From: Gonium pectorale
Taxonomy: Eukaryota; Chlorophyta; Chlorophyceae; Chlamydomonadales; Volvocaceae
Assembly: GCA_001584585.1 (NCBI GenBank)
Contig: LSYV01000063.1
Span: 520,343-558,376 of the forward strand
DNA length: 38,034 bases
Direction: 5' to 3'
This document shows positions 10,801 to 20,040 of this stretch, in pieces. Both the position numbers and the translations under genes were made by a program. Position 1 is the first letter of the stretch, and each line of letters starts with the position of its first letter. The notes beneath the pieces are model-generated. The model did no database searches and had not been told where the DNA came from. It saw nothing but the letters and a program-made list of their open reading frames with translations.

Positions 10801-13800
10801 GATGATGATCATGATGACGGTGAGCAAAAGCATACAAGGAGGCGCCGAGCAATAGCAAGCCGCGCCCCATCCCTCGCCTCTCACAACCGCCCACAGCTGA
10901 CGATCATGTCTGCGGTAGCCCACCGGTCGCACTCGGTAGGTCTACGCATGGGCACCCCTTCCGGCGTGCAATGACTGCCCGGGCGGAGGGGGGTCTCGTG
11001 CAGCCGCGGAGTGGAGGGCGCGTCGACGGGCCATGAGCTCCCATGCATCCCCTGACAACACGCACCGTTGACACCAGCGCTGTTGTTTGTGATGGCACTG
11101 CCGTTTCCAATACGAATAGTAGATACCGAGTCGTGAACTGCAATTGCGCCGCCTGCAAAGGGGTTCGATGACCGACAGCATGGTGCTTGGTGGCAGCACG
11201 AACGCTCAAAAAACTGCAAACTATTAATTTAATTTTTCAATTGTTACATTGGGCACACACACCAACGTTTAGTTAAGGAATGGGTGCGCTTTGGGCTGCG
11301 GGCACGACCCATACCGCCACCCCCAAACTGCAAACCACAAACCGTTGCTTCACTAGGTACGGCAGTGTGGTCGGTACGGCAGTGCAGGACGCAGCGTGCT
11401 TGGTGGCAGCACGAGCGAAAATGCCGAAAACCGCAAATAAACCGCCTGCGGCAGCGCAGGCCGCCGGAGCCCGAAAGGCCAGGTCGCAGCGCACTACGGC
11501 TTCAAGCACGCATGCACCCTACCGAACCTGGGGTTTACCGTAGTGCCACGAAGTATTCGCGACACAGGATTCGTGAGACCCAAAAAAACGCGTTTTTCTT
11601 TTATCCAGCTGGCACCGATATTCGTGAAGCCACTCCTACGTCCGCAGCCAGCATTATGCCATGGTACCGAATTCGTGATGGACGCCATTGCAGCCAAATC
11701 GTTGCAGCTGAACCAACGTACAGCCTTCCAGTACCATTTACGCCAAGTTCCGTCACTCATAACTCAGCCTCCCAACACTGTTCGGTCAGGCCTAACTAGC
11801 AAATGATGCTTGCACCGTTATCGTACGGCCGGTGCTGGAGCCGGCACGGATCCAAGCCGTACCGGGATTCGTTACAGCCGTGAGACGCCCAAAGTCAGGA
11901 TTTATCCCTGCCATCGGATTCGTGATTTTCATGCGTCGCGAATCGTCCGTGACACTACGGTATTAGCCAATCATGGGGCCGGGAGGCGCTGCGCTGTGGC
12001 TAGATCAATAATTAACTCGGCATCCAAAGGCCACACTTGCAGGGGGCCGGCATGGGACGGGTTGGTGGGGGACAGATTCTGGAATGTGCGTACGGGGGTT
12101 GGCCCAGGGGTCAAGAAAACATCGTGTGTGCGAGGTGGGCAAGGCCTTGCTTTGGCAAGTGAGGGGATGAAGCCCAAAAATAGACGGGGTCGGGGAGATT
12201 GTCGCTGCTGAGGAACGGGCGTCCGTACGGATGAGAGAACGCACTGGCAGCACCGGGCAGCACCTGGCTGGTCGCGACCCGCAACAGAAAGCAGCCAGAC
12301 ACTGCCCCGCCTGACACATACGTATCCCCCCAGCAGGGACGGGTACGTAGTAGCTAGGTTCTAGATAGTATGCAAGAATCCAATGCACGCGGGCGCAAAT
12401 CTCACAAATCTTTGGAGTGATGATGTTGAACCACAGTGAGAGGATGCTATCGCGCTTGGATATATGCTGAGCGCTGGGCTGCCAGCCAAGGCGGCCGGCC
12501 CAGCAATCAACAGCATTGCATGTGCGAGATGCTGGCGGCGGTTGGGGTTGCGGCTGATACAGTGTGGCTAGGCCAATGCTTCCCTCGGCATCCAAAGACC
12601 ACAAATGCAGGGGATCGGGACGGTATGTGGGTTGGGCGCAGGATCATGAAAACATCGTAAGTGTGAGGAGGCAGACGAAGCAGTCGATTTGGGGCATTGA
12701 TGAGTGGTTAGAAGTCCATGTGAACGGACGGACACAAACACGGTGGTATCCCAGGGGGCTGCGCCCCCAACGCTACTTCGTTTGTGGCTGGGGCTCCTGC
12801 CCAAAAAGGACCGTACTTCCCAGCTGAGCTGACGCACCTACATACGCATGGTTTCCCGAGATGACGCTCCAACCATCGATAACCACTGAATCAGCTTGGC
12901 CGCCGACACAGAGGGATCCACCTGCAGTATGCGAAGGTGTGTATGTACCAGTGATCACCGTGTACCCGTGATCAAAGGTGTATGTGAACACATGCGTGTT
13001 GCCCGGGTGCGAGTCAACTATGGGGTGGACATGATGTGAGCCGTTTGTGTATATGTGCGTTGATGGGGCGTCTGGCAAGGCTAGTGCTGGCTGGCAGGAG
13101 CAGGGCGGATGCCTCGGCAAGGGGATCGCAATGCCCCGGGCTTACCAAATTGAGCGCTGTTGTCAGTGATAGAGCTGCCGCCACGGACCGTTAGAGTTGA
13201 TGCAACTCGGCCATCAACGTACACAGCGCCACCTGTGACATACAGCGTGTTATCCAGGATTCGCCCCCGGCATTTCATCGCATGTTGGTGAAACGTTTGT
13301 ATGCGGGGAAGCAGAAGCCAAAGCAAGGGGCCAAGGCTGCAGAGGGTTGACTGATGGATGCTGAGGCCGCGTATATATGTCCTATCTCGTACATGTAGCT
13401 GCACTGATGATGACCAGCAGTGTGGCCCTGCGCCTAGCAGGGGTAGAACTAATGCGCTGAAACGCCCTTCCCCTTGACCTACCGGACCCGCACTCTGCCG
13501 TGTTGCGTTCTATATTGGTGCCGTACAGCAGTACGGCCGAGGAGTTGGCCTGAATGTGTACAGCACCACCACCATATGCCCTGCGGACAGGACATGCCCT
13601 CCAATGACCATGTGCATGTCTTAAACACACCAAGAGGCATCCCCGAGCAAAGAAACATACGTACCCTCGGAACGTGCTGCGATTGTCGTCTATGTAACTT
13701 TGGTCGACGTCCATCTTCTGCGGCATACGCAGAGATAAACGTCGGCTTCAGTCACCAGATGGCGATTTCACTGCTTGTGAGTCCTTGTTGGGGCGACCCT

Positions 13801-16800
13801 CCATCCAGACTACCACTTTATTTGTATCGAAGTACAAGCAGCAATAGACGTACCACACGTAACACGCGGGTACCCACCAGCATAGGGACAGAACTGTACA
13901 GAGCTGACCCGGAGCCGCCCACGTTCCCGACCAAGCGGCTGTTGGATATGCGAACGGTGAGGGCCGAGCTGCTGCTGCCACCATCCTGCGCCTGCTGGGT
14001 CGAGGTGAAGACGAGGGCTCCGGCACCGCTGCCGGAGCTGACAGTGTTGTTCTTAATGGTGCAGCGGTGGAGTGCGACCGACGCTGCGTCGCCCTGCAGG
14101 AACGGCCAACACGGGTCGCTGGCGAGGGCGCGATGAGGAGAAATGGTCCTGACTGATGTGCCCCAATGTACCTTACACGAACGCAAGGGACTATCTTGGC
14201 TTGGTTCCGCCCCCGCCCTTCTGACCACCAAAGGCCACCAATGCGAGCGAACTTTGGGGCCCGCACCCCAGCTACTCCACTTGGAAGTCGACCGGTAGAA
14301 CGAGTCTATGTATCGCCAATTCTGCTGTAGTTTGTACCACAGCAGCCACCACCCTCTATGCAATGCTGCCCATGAAATGGCATCTTTCTGGCTGACAACG
14401 GCAGCTTGCACCCCCCTAGCTACCCCACCTACATGGGAGTCGAGCTGCAGGCATGCCCAGTGGCTTGCTCCCGCCACTCCAGTGCAGCTGAAAAAGCTGA
14501 AAATGGCATCCCCCACACCAGATGCCGCAGCCGCGCCGTAAACAAGGGCTGCAGTACTGCCTGCAGCAGAGTCCTTGGGAGCCGCCAAGTCCCTCAATTT
14601 AACGTTATGGAAGGACAGCGTCGGACAGCCCCTGCACACACACACGCGCGCGACATGTTTTAGGGTATGTGTTAACTTGAAAACAGGTTGCACAAGTGCG
14701 ATGATGTATGATAGAATATATAAAAGAGGCATCCTTCGTGATGAGCTCGTGATGGTCTGTGCATGGCAGCAGCTGCGGTCTATCTGCCAGCATTGCGTAC
14801 GCCCGGGCGACCCACCAGCACGCCAGGAGCGGTCCTGTCGCACTGAGCGGGACGCCTTGGATGGTGGAGTCCACCAGCGTCAGCTTGACGCCGATGAAGG
14901 CCAGGCCGAAATGCGCCCACCGGGAGTTCTCGCTGCTGCCGTTTCCCATGTGATCATCACTACTTCGAATGGAAATGTTGTAGGCCATCCAAGAATCGGC
15001 GGAGTACGCCAGGACGCGGTTCAGCTCGGGTCCGACCTCGAGGCTTATAACTGTGACACCTCTGTCCCACGGCCTTACTGAAATGACTGAGCAGTGGAGG
15101 CTCGCCTGCACTACTGATGAAGCATCTAATGATAAGCGGTCGGCGCCTGCTGGGAGGCCGCCAATCAGTTGAAATTGGCACTGGATGGCGGGCGCTGGCT
15201 GGGAGCGTTGCGGATTCGGCAGCTGATGCGGGCCTCTGTAGACGAATGTGCCGCCTGTACAACCTGCGCAAATTTCACATGTGAAGGCATGCGAGCTAAA
15301 GAAGCACTTTGCAGACGGCAACCAAAAGGCATTGCATGCAGCTGCCACTATTATATATAGACCGAATCGTCATGTCCACAAGCTACGTGGACGCGGCTTC
15401 AGAGATTCAGGCACAGGCAGCATCGTACGTATCGCAGCGCTGGTCGCGGTAGTTGTGGCATGTCATGGAAAGTGTGGGAGGGACGGAGGGCGAGGCGGCG
15501 TGACGGTATTCGTACCATACCGGAACGAGGCGCGGGGACTGGTCCGCAAGGCACCGATCAACCGATCAACCGATCAACCGATCAACGCGCAAGTATACGT
15601 ACGGCATTCGCTGGGGTGCCTGCTAAGGTTCGTTGTTGCTTGATGTGGCGGCTGAGGTGCCCAGGAGTAGATGCGAGGTGTGTTATCTATCTGACCCATC
15701 TATCGGATGACACCTCCGGTTACGCCAGGTAGACTGCTCTCACCACGGACGTCGTCAGCAGCCCTGCGTCTGCTCCCTCTGCCAGCCACAGGCAGCTGGG
15801 GCGGCGCTCCGCCACGGGTATCCCTGATGAGCCAGGGCTTCGAGCGGTCTGCACGCGGGTGGTACATGTACGGATCGCGCACTGACCTTACATACATCCC
15901 AACCAGCTCAGCTCAACAACGCCCGTGGATAGGCTGGCGGTACAGCAAGCATGACAATGGGCGTGGGCGGGCCTACTCGGGCGTGCATGTATGAGCGTGG
16001 TCGGGCCCGCAGACGTTCTGCAGAAGTATAAACCGCCGAACCCCTCATGCCTCGGGATCACGACGGCGAGGCGGCGTGACGGTGTTTGTACTGGAACGAG
16101 GCGTGGAGAGGCGTCAGCACCTCGGCACCGATTAACGCGCAAGTATACGCACGGCATTCACTGGGGTGCCTGCTAACGTGGTTGCTCGGGAGTAGAAGCG
16201 AGGATGGTGATCTATCTGACCCATCTATCTGATGACACCTCCTGTTCCGCCAGATGGACGCCGTACCCCTCATGCCTCGGGATCACGACCGCCCGTACGT
16301 GGGCTTACCAGCTCGGACAAACTCTACTCGGACGGACTAGAGTATACACAGGCACGTAAGAAAACGCGCACAAACCCGCAGTTAGATTATTCATACTGAC
16401 CTTTGGAGATGGTGCACGGGCAAGCAGATGGATGACGGCGCGCGGCGGTAAGCAAGCAGCAGCGGATGGCGTCAGCGTTGAATGGATGGATGGTTTGGTG
16501 GTTGGCAGCGGCGGACGACACGCCATGCGGATGGGGGGCGGGGCAATTAAAAGCAGGAGGGTGGGGAAGAAGGGATGGTGGGGCTGCAGGACTCCGAGGG
16601 TCCATTAGTTGACACATGAATATACTGGGAGGTAGGTGCGGGGGTTGGGAGTGCCAAGCAAGGGTGACCCACATACGGTGCATTGCCGGGGGCATACGGG
16701 GGGATGTGGAGGTCGAGGGCGGGGTGGTGGTAGGCCAGCGGGTAGGCCAGGAAGAGGGAGGGTATGGACCGTCAGGCGACCGGCGAGGCACCGATCAACT

Positions 16801-17087
16801 GATCAACGCACATTTCAACTTTCCTAGAGTGAGTGCAAATACTCCTGTCGTGCTTACCGTCGTCCTGAGCCTCGCGCGCTGCGAGCGAGAAGAAAACAAA
16901 GTGAAAGGGGCAGCAAACACGTTTGCAAACACACCGAGGCTGGTACTTTATGGAATACTATATTCATAGCTTGCGCTCCGAAAGGACACTTTTTTAGCCA
17001 GAACATACCGTTTGAGCCCAAACAGCTCGACGTAGTTGCCGAAGCGACAAGCAATAATACCAGGGCCAGTAACCTCAGAGTGGGCAT
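186..17087 (-). CDS. Gene A: secreted/surface beta-helix (Pmp-repeat) protein, 3' part outside window
   Basis: The 25-exon model starts at ATG 17087 and gives about 1,610 residues. Signal peptide is residues 1 to about 21 (MPTLRLLALVLLLVASATTS), a Cys-containing N-terminal region about 27-331, and right-handed beta-helix rungs about 332-1299 with recurring GGA(I/V) and 'S.I..N.A' motifs. A conserved 'GCWPLLLHETRL' exon follows, then a beta-rich segment about 1328-1509 and a Cys-rich segment about 1510-1610. All junctions are GT-AG and phase-consistent. Gene B is a paralogue in the same orientation. By comparison with B, the missing 3' part should encode the rest of the Cys-rich stalk and a multi-pass membrane domain. 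An in-frame Met at 17171 exists, but the start at 17087 places the hydrophobic segment at the N terminus. The role as surface receptor or adhesin is inferred from architecture only. The closest known fold is the chlamydial polymorphic-outer-membrane-protein repeat found in many algal proteins. Confidence 0.85.
740..975. repeat. Interrupted (CA)n/(CG)n microsatellite in gene A intron
   Basis: Several CA and CGCG runs (for example about 751-770, 786-797, 837-853, 910-940) are separated by short unique sequence within the intron between the 1017-1243 and 435-623 exons. Confidence 0.8.
2301..5030 (-). other. Gene A exons 17-20: main beta-helix block
   Basis: Exons are 4947-5030 (84 nt), 4024-4310 (287 nt), 3794-3943 (150 nt) and 2301-3710 (1,410 nt), residues about 656-1299. 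The long exon holds repeated rungs (GGAIYLKRP, GGAIFVTAG, GGAVYILDA, GGAIYARPG, GGAVFLAGG, GGGLFVASG, GGGAFFEGP) with 'F..N.A' turns, typical of Pmp-like right-handed beta-helices. Counterparts in gene B are 36257-36337, 35702-35988 (also 287 nt), 35034-35186 and 33144-34637. The intron 4311-4946 contains a 10-bp minisatellite. Intron 5031-5912 holds part of a cassette relic (about 5660-5860) and otherwise nothing I recognise. Confidence 0.88.
4651..4730. repeat. 10-bp minisatellite, eight units
   Basis: Eight consecutive units of (T/C)CACGTCCGC, the last with one change, lie in the intron between gene A exons 17 and 18. Confidence 0.95.
7915..7990 (-). mobile_element. SINE-like element, divergent copy in gene A intron
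   Basis: This segment matches the 28146-28239 element over most of its length, including GTCCGTC.GGGCAGC and GGCAGCCCAT.GGTACCACC. The hairpin near the tail is partly lost and the tail is TATGTATGTAT-like. No target duplication is visible. It lies at the left end of the 1.15-kb insertion in the intron between cassette copies 2 and 3. Confidence 0.7.
8077..8096. repeat. 20-bp perfect GC palindrome
   Basis: CGCGGGGGCCGGCCCCCGCG is identical to its own reverse complement. It lies inside the 1.15-kb intronic insertion. A similar hairpin (GGGGGC-TGC-GCCCCC) is at 12754-12768. No function is implied. Confidence 0.9.
11340..12330 (-). repeat. Exon-less relic of a further cassette copy
   Basis: 11341-11530 matches the intron stretch following the beta exons (GGTACGGCAGTG, GTGCAGGACGCAGCGTGCTT), and 12005-12330 matches the stretch leading to the alpha exons (AACTCGGCATCC, AACATCGTGTGTGCGAG, GCAGCCAGACACTGCCCCGC). 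Homology then stops near 12332 and no alpha exon follows. The relic is split by the MITE at 11538-11962. A shorter relic is at about 12555-12680. Confidence 0.75.
11538..11962. mobile_element. MITE-like DNA transposon in gene A intron
   Basis: The ends form terminal inverted repeats of about 28 bp: left CCGTAGTGCCACGAAGTATT with CGCGACAC following, right the reverse complement of TACCGTAGTGTCACGGACGA with TTCGCGACGC following. The flanks are TTA at 11535-11537 and TTA at 11963-11965. The paralogous intron at about 6519-6540 reads GGGGTTTAGCCAATCA without the element, i.e. an empty site with a single TTA. The 425-bp interior has 'ATTCGTGA' repeats and no transposase. A 3-bp TTA duplication fits PIF/Harbinger-type MITEs, but a TA duplication (Tc1/mariner) cannot be excluded because the exact ends are ambiguous by 1-2 bases. 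Confidence 0.85.
12754..12768. repeat. GC hairpin
   Basis: GGGGGC-TGC-GCCCCC inverted repeat lies just 3' (in transcript sense) of gene A exon 8, in the intron. Confidence 0.75.
13665..15263 (-). other. Gene A exons 2-5: N-terminal ectodomain
   Basis: Exons are 14816-15263 (448 nt), 14433-14631 (199 nt), 13878-14093 (216 nt) and 13665-13717 (53 nt). Phases run 1-2, 2-0, 0-0, 0-2 and close exactly. Residues about 27-331 carry paired cysteines, several N-glycosylation-type NxS/T sites (for example NGSS, NNTV) and short beta-strand motifs such as 'VALHRCTIKNNT' and 'LTVRISNSRLVGN', which resemble degenerate beta-helix rungs. Corresponding exons of gene B lie outside the window. The 53-nt exon 5 is the least certain; it is kept because it bridges the phases and reads cleanly. 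Confidence 0.72.
15264..17008 (-). other. Gene A intron 1 (1.75 kb) with tandem duplicated blocks
   Basis: No exon is recognisable. A block at about 15480-15730 recurs at about 16060-16260: both contain GCGAGGCGGCGTGACGGT, CGCGCAAGTATACG.ACGGCA, CTGGGGTGCCTGCTAA and TATCTGACCCATCTATC. A short third relic (CGAGGCACCGATCAACTGAT) is at about 16785-16806. Within the first block, 15553-15587 is an 8-bp tandem run of CGATCAAC. A donor GTATGT (17003-17008) and the acceptor before 15263 bound the intron. Confidence 0.75.
17009..17087 (-). other. Gene A exon 1: start codon and signal peptide
   Basis: The exon is 79 nt with context CAACAATATG and encodes a basic residue, a run of Leu/Val/Ala, then Ser/Thr and a Cys (26 residues plus one base). 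The donor GTATGT is at 17008-17003. The phase-1 end joins in frame only to the acceptor before 15263 among the candidates I tested. No in-frame stop separates this start from an upstream Met at 17171, so the longer N terminus (28 extra residues) is possible but would bury the signal peptide. Confidence 0.8.
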
Positions 17088-17777
17088 ATTGTTGAATGAT
17101 ACGCAGATTTCATATGATTGATGTATGTATCTCTTTAGCTGGGCCATGTAATGAAATTCTGCCTGCTTCACACCTTCAACAAGGCAACCGGAGCAATGCG
17201 GTACATGGTTCCGGAGCGCAGTTAATTTTCTCGCCTGGCTTGCCTTGATCGCGTGGTATTATGACGCGAGCCCATACCATTCTCAGCATCTTAAATGAGT
17301 CTATCGATTGGCCCCTGGGGCTCCAGGTGGCCCCCCGCGGGTGCGGTTACGGATGCGGTTACAGGGGCGGTTACAGGGGCGGTTGCGGGTGTGGTTACGG
17401 ATGCGGCTACACACAGCGGTGGTTGCAGGGGCGGTTGAGGGTGCGGTGACGGGTGCGACAGGGGGCGGTTTCGGGGGCGGTTTCGGGGGCGATTTCGAGG
17501 GCGGTTACGTGCCGGTTGCCGGGACGGTTACGCGGGCGGTTGTGGGGGACATTGTCGTGCACGCTGACCGTCCAAAGTGCGTTTTACGTGCACACCCGTG
17601 ATTTGCTAGGGGGCGCGCCACTTTCCCCGACACATGGGGAGCGGCTAAGGTCTAGCCTGCAGCGCTAAAGGAACTGCCGGACATGTCTCGCTGCTGTCAA
17701 AGAAACGGAATCGAAAGAACGAAGTGCGAAAGTCTGTCTGCTCGGCCCGAGGGGGCAAAGAGGAATCATGCGGCCAT
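17088..17777. other. Upstream region of gene A; GC-rich minisatellite
   Basis: This holds the presumed 5' leader and promoter of gene A; I see no clear TATA box. From about 17335 to 17545 there is a degenerate repeat based on GGGGCGGTTAC / GATGCGGTTAC, changing to GGGGCGGTTTC. From 17546 to the gap I recognise nothing. Confidence 0.7.
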
Positions 17778-18408
17778 NNNNNNNNNNNNNNNNNNNNNNN
17801 NNNNNNNNNNNNNNNNNNNNNNNNNNNNNNNNNNNNNNNNNNNNNNNNNNNNNNNNNNNNNNNNNNNNNNNNNNNNNNNNNNNNNNNNNNNNNNNNNNNN
17901 NNNNNNNNNNNNNNNNNNNNNNNNNNNNNNNNNNNNNNNNNNNNNNNNNNNNNNNNNNNNNNNNNNNNNNNNNNNNNNNNNNNNNNNNNNNNNNNNNNNN
18001 NNNNNNNNNNNNNNNNNNNNNNNNNNNNNNNNNNNNNNNNNNNNNNNNNNNNNNNNNNNNNNNNNNNNNNNNNNNNNNNNNNNNNNNNNNNNNNNNNNNN
18101 NNNNNNNNNNNNNNNNNNNNNNNNNNNNNNNNNNNNNNNNNNNNNNNNNNNNNNNNNNNNNNNNNNNNNNNNNNNNNNNNNNNNNNNNNNNNNNNNNNNN
18201 NNNNNNNNNNNNNNNNNNNNNNNNNNNNNNNNNNNNNNNNNNNNNNNNNNNNNNNNNNNNNNNNNNNNNNNNNNNNNNNNNNNNNNNNNNNNNNNNNNNN
18301 NNNNNNNNNNNNNNNNNNNNNNNNNNNNNNNNNNNNNNNNNNNNNNNNNNNNNNNNNNNNNNNNNNNNNNNNNNNNNNNNNNNNNNNNNNNNNNNNNNNN
18401 NNNNNNNN
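17778..18408. other. Assembly gap of 631 N
   Basis: The bases are undetermined. The gap cuts off the 5' part of the plus-strand zinc-finger reading frame and possibly the 5' end of the retroelement. Long open frames across it are artefacts of N translation. Confidence 1.
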
Positions 18409-18801
18409 GGGCTGTGCAGCGTCTGCCTCACGCGCAGCCGCCAGCACCAGATCATCGTTGACCTCAGCGCCAGCGTCGAGGTCCTCTACCACTTCTGCAA
18501 CCCGGCCTGCCTCGCCAACTCCCTGCTCCCCAACCCGACCGTCTACGCCCCCGCGCTCCAGCCCTACACCCCCATCCCGGCCCCGCCCGGTGACTTCCAG
18601 CTCCCCCACGCGCCCCCACCGCCCGCTACCCCCATCGCCGCGACCACCACCGCCGCCCACGCCCCCACCGCCGCCCACGCCGTCGCCGCCGTCGCCGCCA
18701 CCCACGCCGGCGCCGCCGTCGCCGCCCACGCCACTACTGGCACCCCCGCCGGGCCTCCCCAGCACCTGTGGCGCCCGCCGCCTCCGCCACCTCGCGCCTA
18801 A
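18409..18801 (+). CDS. C-terminal part of a YHS/MYM-like zinc-finger protein (partial)
   Basis: An open frame leaves the gap and ends at TAA 18799-18801. It starts with C-x2-C, 23 residues, then C-x3-C in the context YHFCNPACLANS. That is the spacing of YHS/TRASH/MYM (FCS) treble-clef zinc fingers. The remaining about 90 residues are Pro/Ala/Thr-rich low complexity. It could be the end of a host gene on the plus strand, or an N-terminal ORF belonging to the adjacent retroelement, since the 5' part is hidden in the gap. The finger is convincing by pattern; that this is an expressed gene is uncertain. Confidence 0.45.
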   Translation, partial: GLCSVCLTRSRQHQIIVDLSASVEVLYHFCNPACLANSLLPNPTVYAPALQPYTPIPAPPGDFQLPHAPPPPATPIAATTTAAHAPTAAHAVAAVAATHAGAAVAAHATTGTPAGPPQHLWRPPPPPPRA

Positions 18802-18952
18802 AGATGGCCGCGCGCCGCGTCGCCGCCCAGCTCCCCGAGCAGGCCCGAGCGCGCCGTGACGACCCCACCCAGCTCGCCGCCCCCCCTCCTCACCACCCAC
18901 CTCGCCTCCATCCCGGGGTTGCGCTGTGTTCGCGTTCCGCAGCCCACCCACG

Positions 18953-19195
18953 CTCAACGTACAGCGCATCCCAGCCACGGCAGATCTCGAGCCCCTCCCC
19001 GTTCCCCCTCCACAGCCCACCCACGCGCCCGGCCTGCCCCGCAGCAGCCTACGCAGCCTCCGACACCTCTTCCGGTTACTCCTCGTCGGCGCCATCCGCG
19101 CACCCGACCACCTCGGGCCCCTCGCCAACTACCGGCTCGCCCACCTCCGGCACGCACACGCCGAGCTCAGGGGCGCCACGGTGCACCAACTCCAC
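18953..19195 (+). repeat. Direct duplication, upstream copy
   Basis: About 243 bp matching 20014-20255 with few differences, starting at CTCAACGTACAGCGCATCCC and ending at GTGCACCAACTCCAC. This copy precedes the GIY-YIG domain. Confidence 0.9.
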
Positions 19196-19722
19196 GGTGC
19201 ACCAACTCCGCGCACCCGACCACCTTGTTGGTTGCGCTGTTCGCAAGCGTGTCGAAGGCACCCGCTCGCACCTGCTCCGCGGACAACAACTCCCCAGCGC
19301 CCTGCTCACCCTTTCCCTCGTTCTCGGAGCCTTCTACACGCTCCACGTCAGCCCCGCCCCGGGCCCTGCGGCGCCGCTGCCCGGCCTACCCGCGCCGCCC
19401 CGCCGCGCCCCAACCCTGGCAACGCCGACGACCGCCGTCCCGCCGCCGCCACCCTGCCCCGCCCAGCCGCCACCAACCCCCGCCGGCGCCCCGCTCCTTC
19501 CCCCTCCCCCGCCGGCCCCCGCCACCCTTTCCCTCCCCCCCACCGCGCCACGCCGCTCGCCACGCCTCAACGCCATCCACTCCGTCACCGTCGCCGCTAC
19601 CGCAGGCCCCCATCCCGACCAAGCCACGCCGCCGCCGCCACCGTGTCGGCCCTCACCGGCGCCACCGCAACCGCCCCCACCGTCGCTCCCACCTCCTCCC
19701 ACCCCTCCCCTCCCCGGACCAG

Positions 19723-20040
19723 CCCGGCGTCATCTACTGCATCTTATTCCGTGGCGACCCAACCAACAGCGTCTACGTGGGACAACCCGTCCACACCGTC
19801 GTGCGTCGAGCGCAGCAGCATCTCCAGCACGCGAGGGCCCGCCATCGCAACGGGCTCCACCTCGGACCGCTGCAGCAAGCCTTCGTCTGCTTCGGCCTGC
19901 TGCCGGGCGCTTACATCGCCGTCCTTGAAACCATCCCCGCCTTCACTACCGCAACCGCCAACGCCAGGGAAGCTGTCTGGGCGCAAGCTCTAGATGCGCA
20001 TTCTGCGAACGGCCTCAACGTACAGCGCATCCCAGCCACG
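19723..20040 (+). other. GIY-YIG endonuclease domain of the retroelement
   Basis: In one frame: GVIYC (19726-19740, GIY), VYVG (19771-19782, YIG), VVRRAQQHL (19798-19824, the Arg/His helix) and VLETI with the metal-binding Glu at 19927-19929. Spacing fits a complete GIY-YIG nuclease. I see no CCHH zinc motif in front of it, matching the reported absence in Chlamys elements. It would nick target DNA to prime reverse transcription. Confidence 0.88.

Larger units (their letters stand above)
5900..11220 (-). repeat. Four tandem copies of a two-exon cassette with its introns
   Basis: Type beta exons (87 nt, 'NGSAITNNSAG') are 11066-11152, 9908-9994, 7478-7564 and 6227-6313. Type alpha exons (84-90 nt, 'ISGNRADGGSG') are 10516-10605, 9413-9502, 6978-7067 and 5913-5996. 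They strictly alternate beta-alpha. Intron sequence is copied too: the stretch after each beta acceptor ('GAGCATGGTGCTGGTGGGAG' and onward for more than 150 bp) recurs near 6330, 7583 and 10018, and a second stretch (about 6700-6970) recurs near 9150-9410. Unit spacing is about 1.07-1.25 kb, except between copies 2 and 3 (about 2.43 kb), where an insertion of about 1.15 kb lies. Confidence 0.9.
5913..13580 (-). other. Gene A exons 6-16: array of single-rung mini-exons
   Basis: Eleven short exons each code about 28-32 residues, i.e. one beta-helix rung: 13483-13580, 13146-13232, 12838-12921, 11066-11152, 10516-10605, 9908-9994, 9413-9502, 7478-7564, 6978-7067, 6227-6313 and 5913-5996. Apart from the first, each begins with two bases completing Gly and ends with a single G before the donor (symmetric phase 1-1), so any exon can be gained or lost without a frameshift. 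Typical content is GGA(I/V).V......(I/V).G.S.I..N.A...G. Acceptors are (C/T)AG|G(C/T)GG and donors are GTGCGT, GTGAGA, GTAAGA or GTAAGC. The last eight alternate between two types, described under the cassette repeat. Confidence 0.85.

Noticed and set aside
15553..15587. CGATCAAC run as a CRISPR-like or regulatory array
   Set aside because: It is a plain 8-bp microsatellite without spacers. No CRISPR array, rRNA or tRNA gene was seen anywhere in the window.
17088..17171. Upstream in-frame Met at 17171 as the start of gene A
   Set aside because: It would put 28 hydrophilic residues before the signal peptide. The start at 17087 has the hydrophobic segment directly after it.
17665..19128. Minus-strand frame spanning the N gap (and glycine/arginine-rich minus frames to 22591)
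   Set aside because: The frame is open only because of N bases and the C-rich plus strand. It has no domain and is simple Gly/Arg-rich low complexity.
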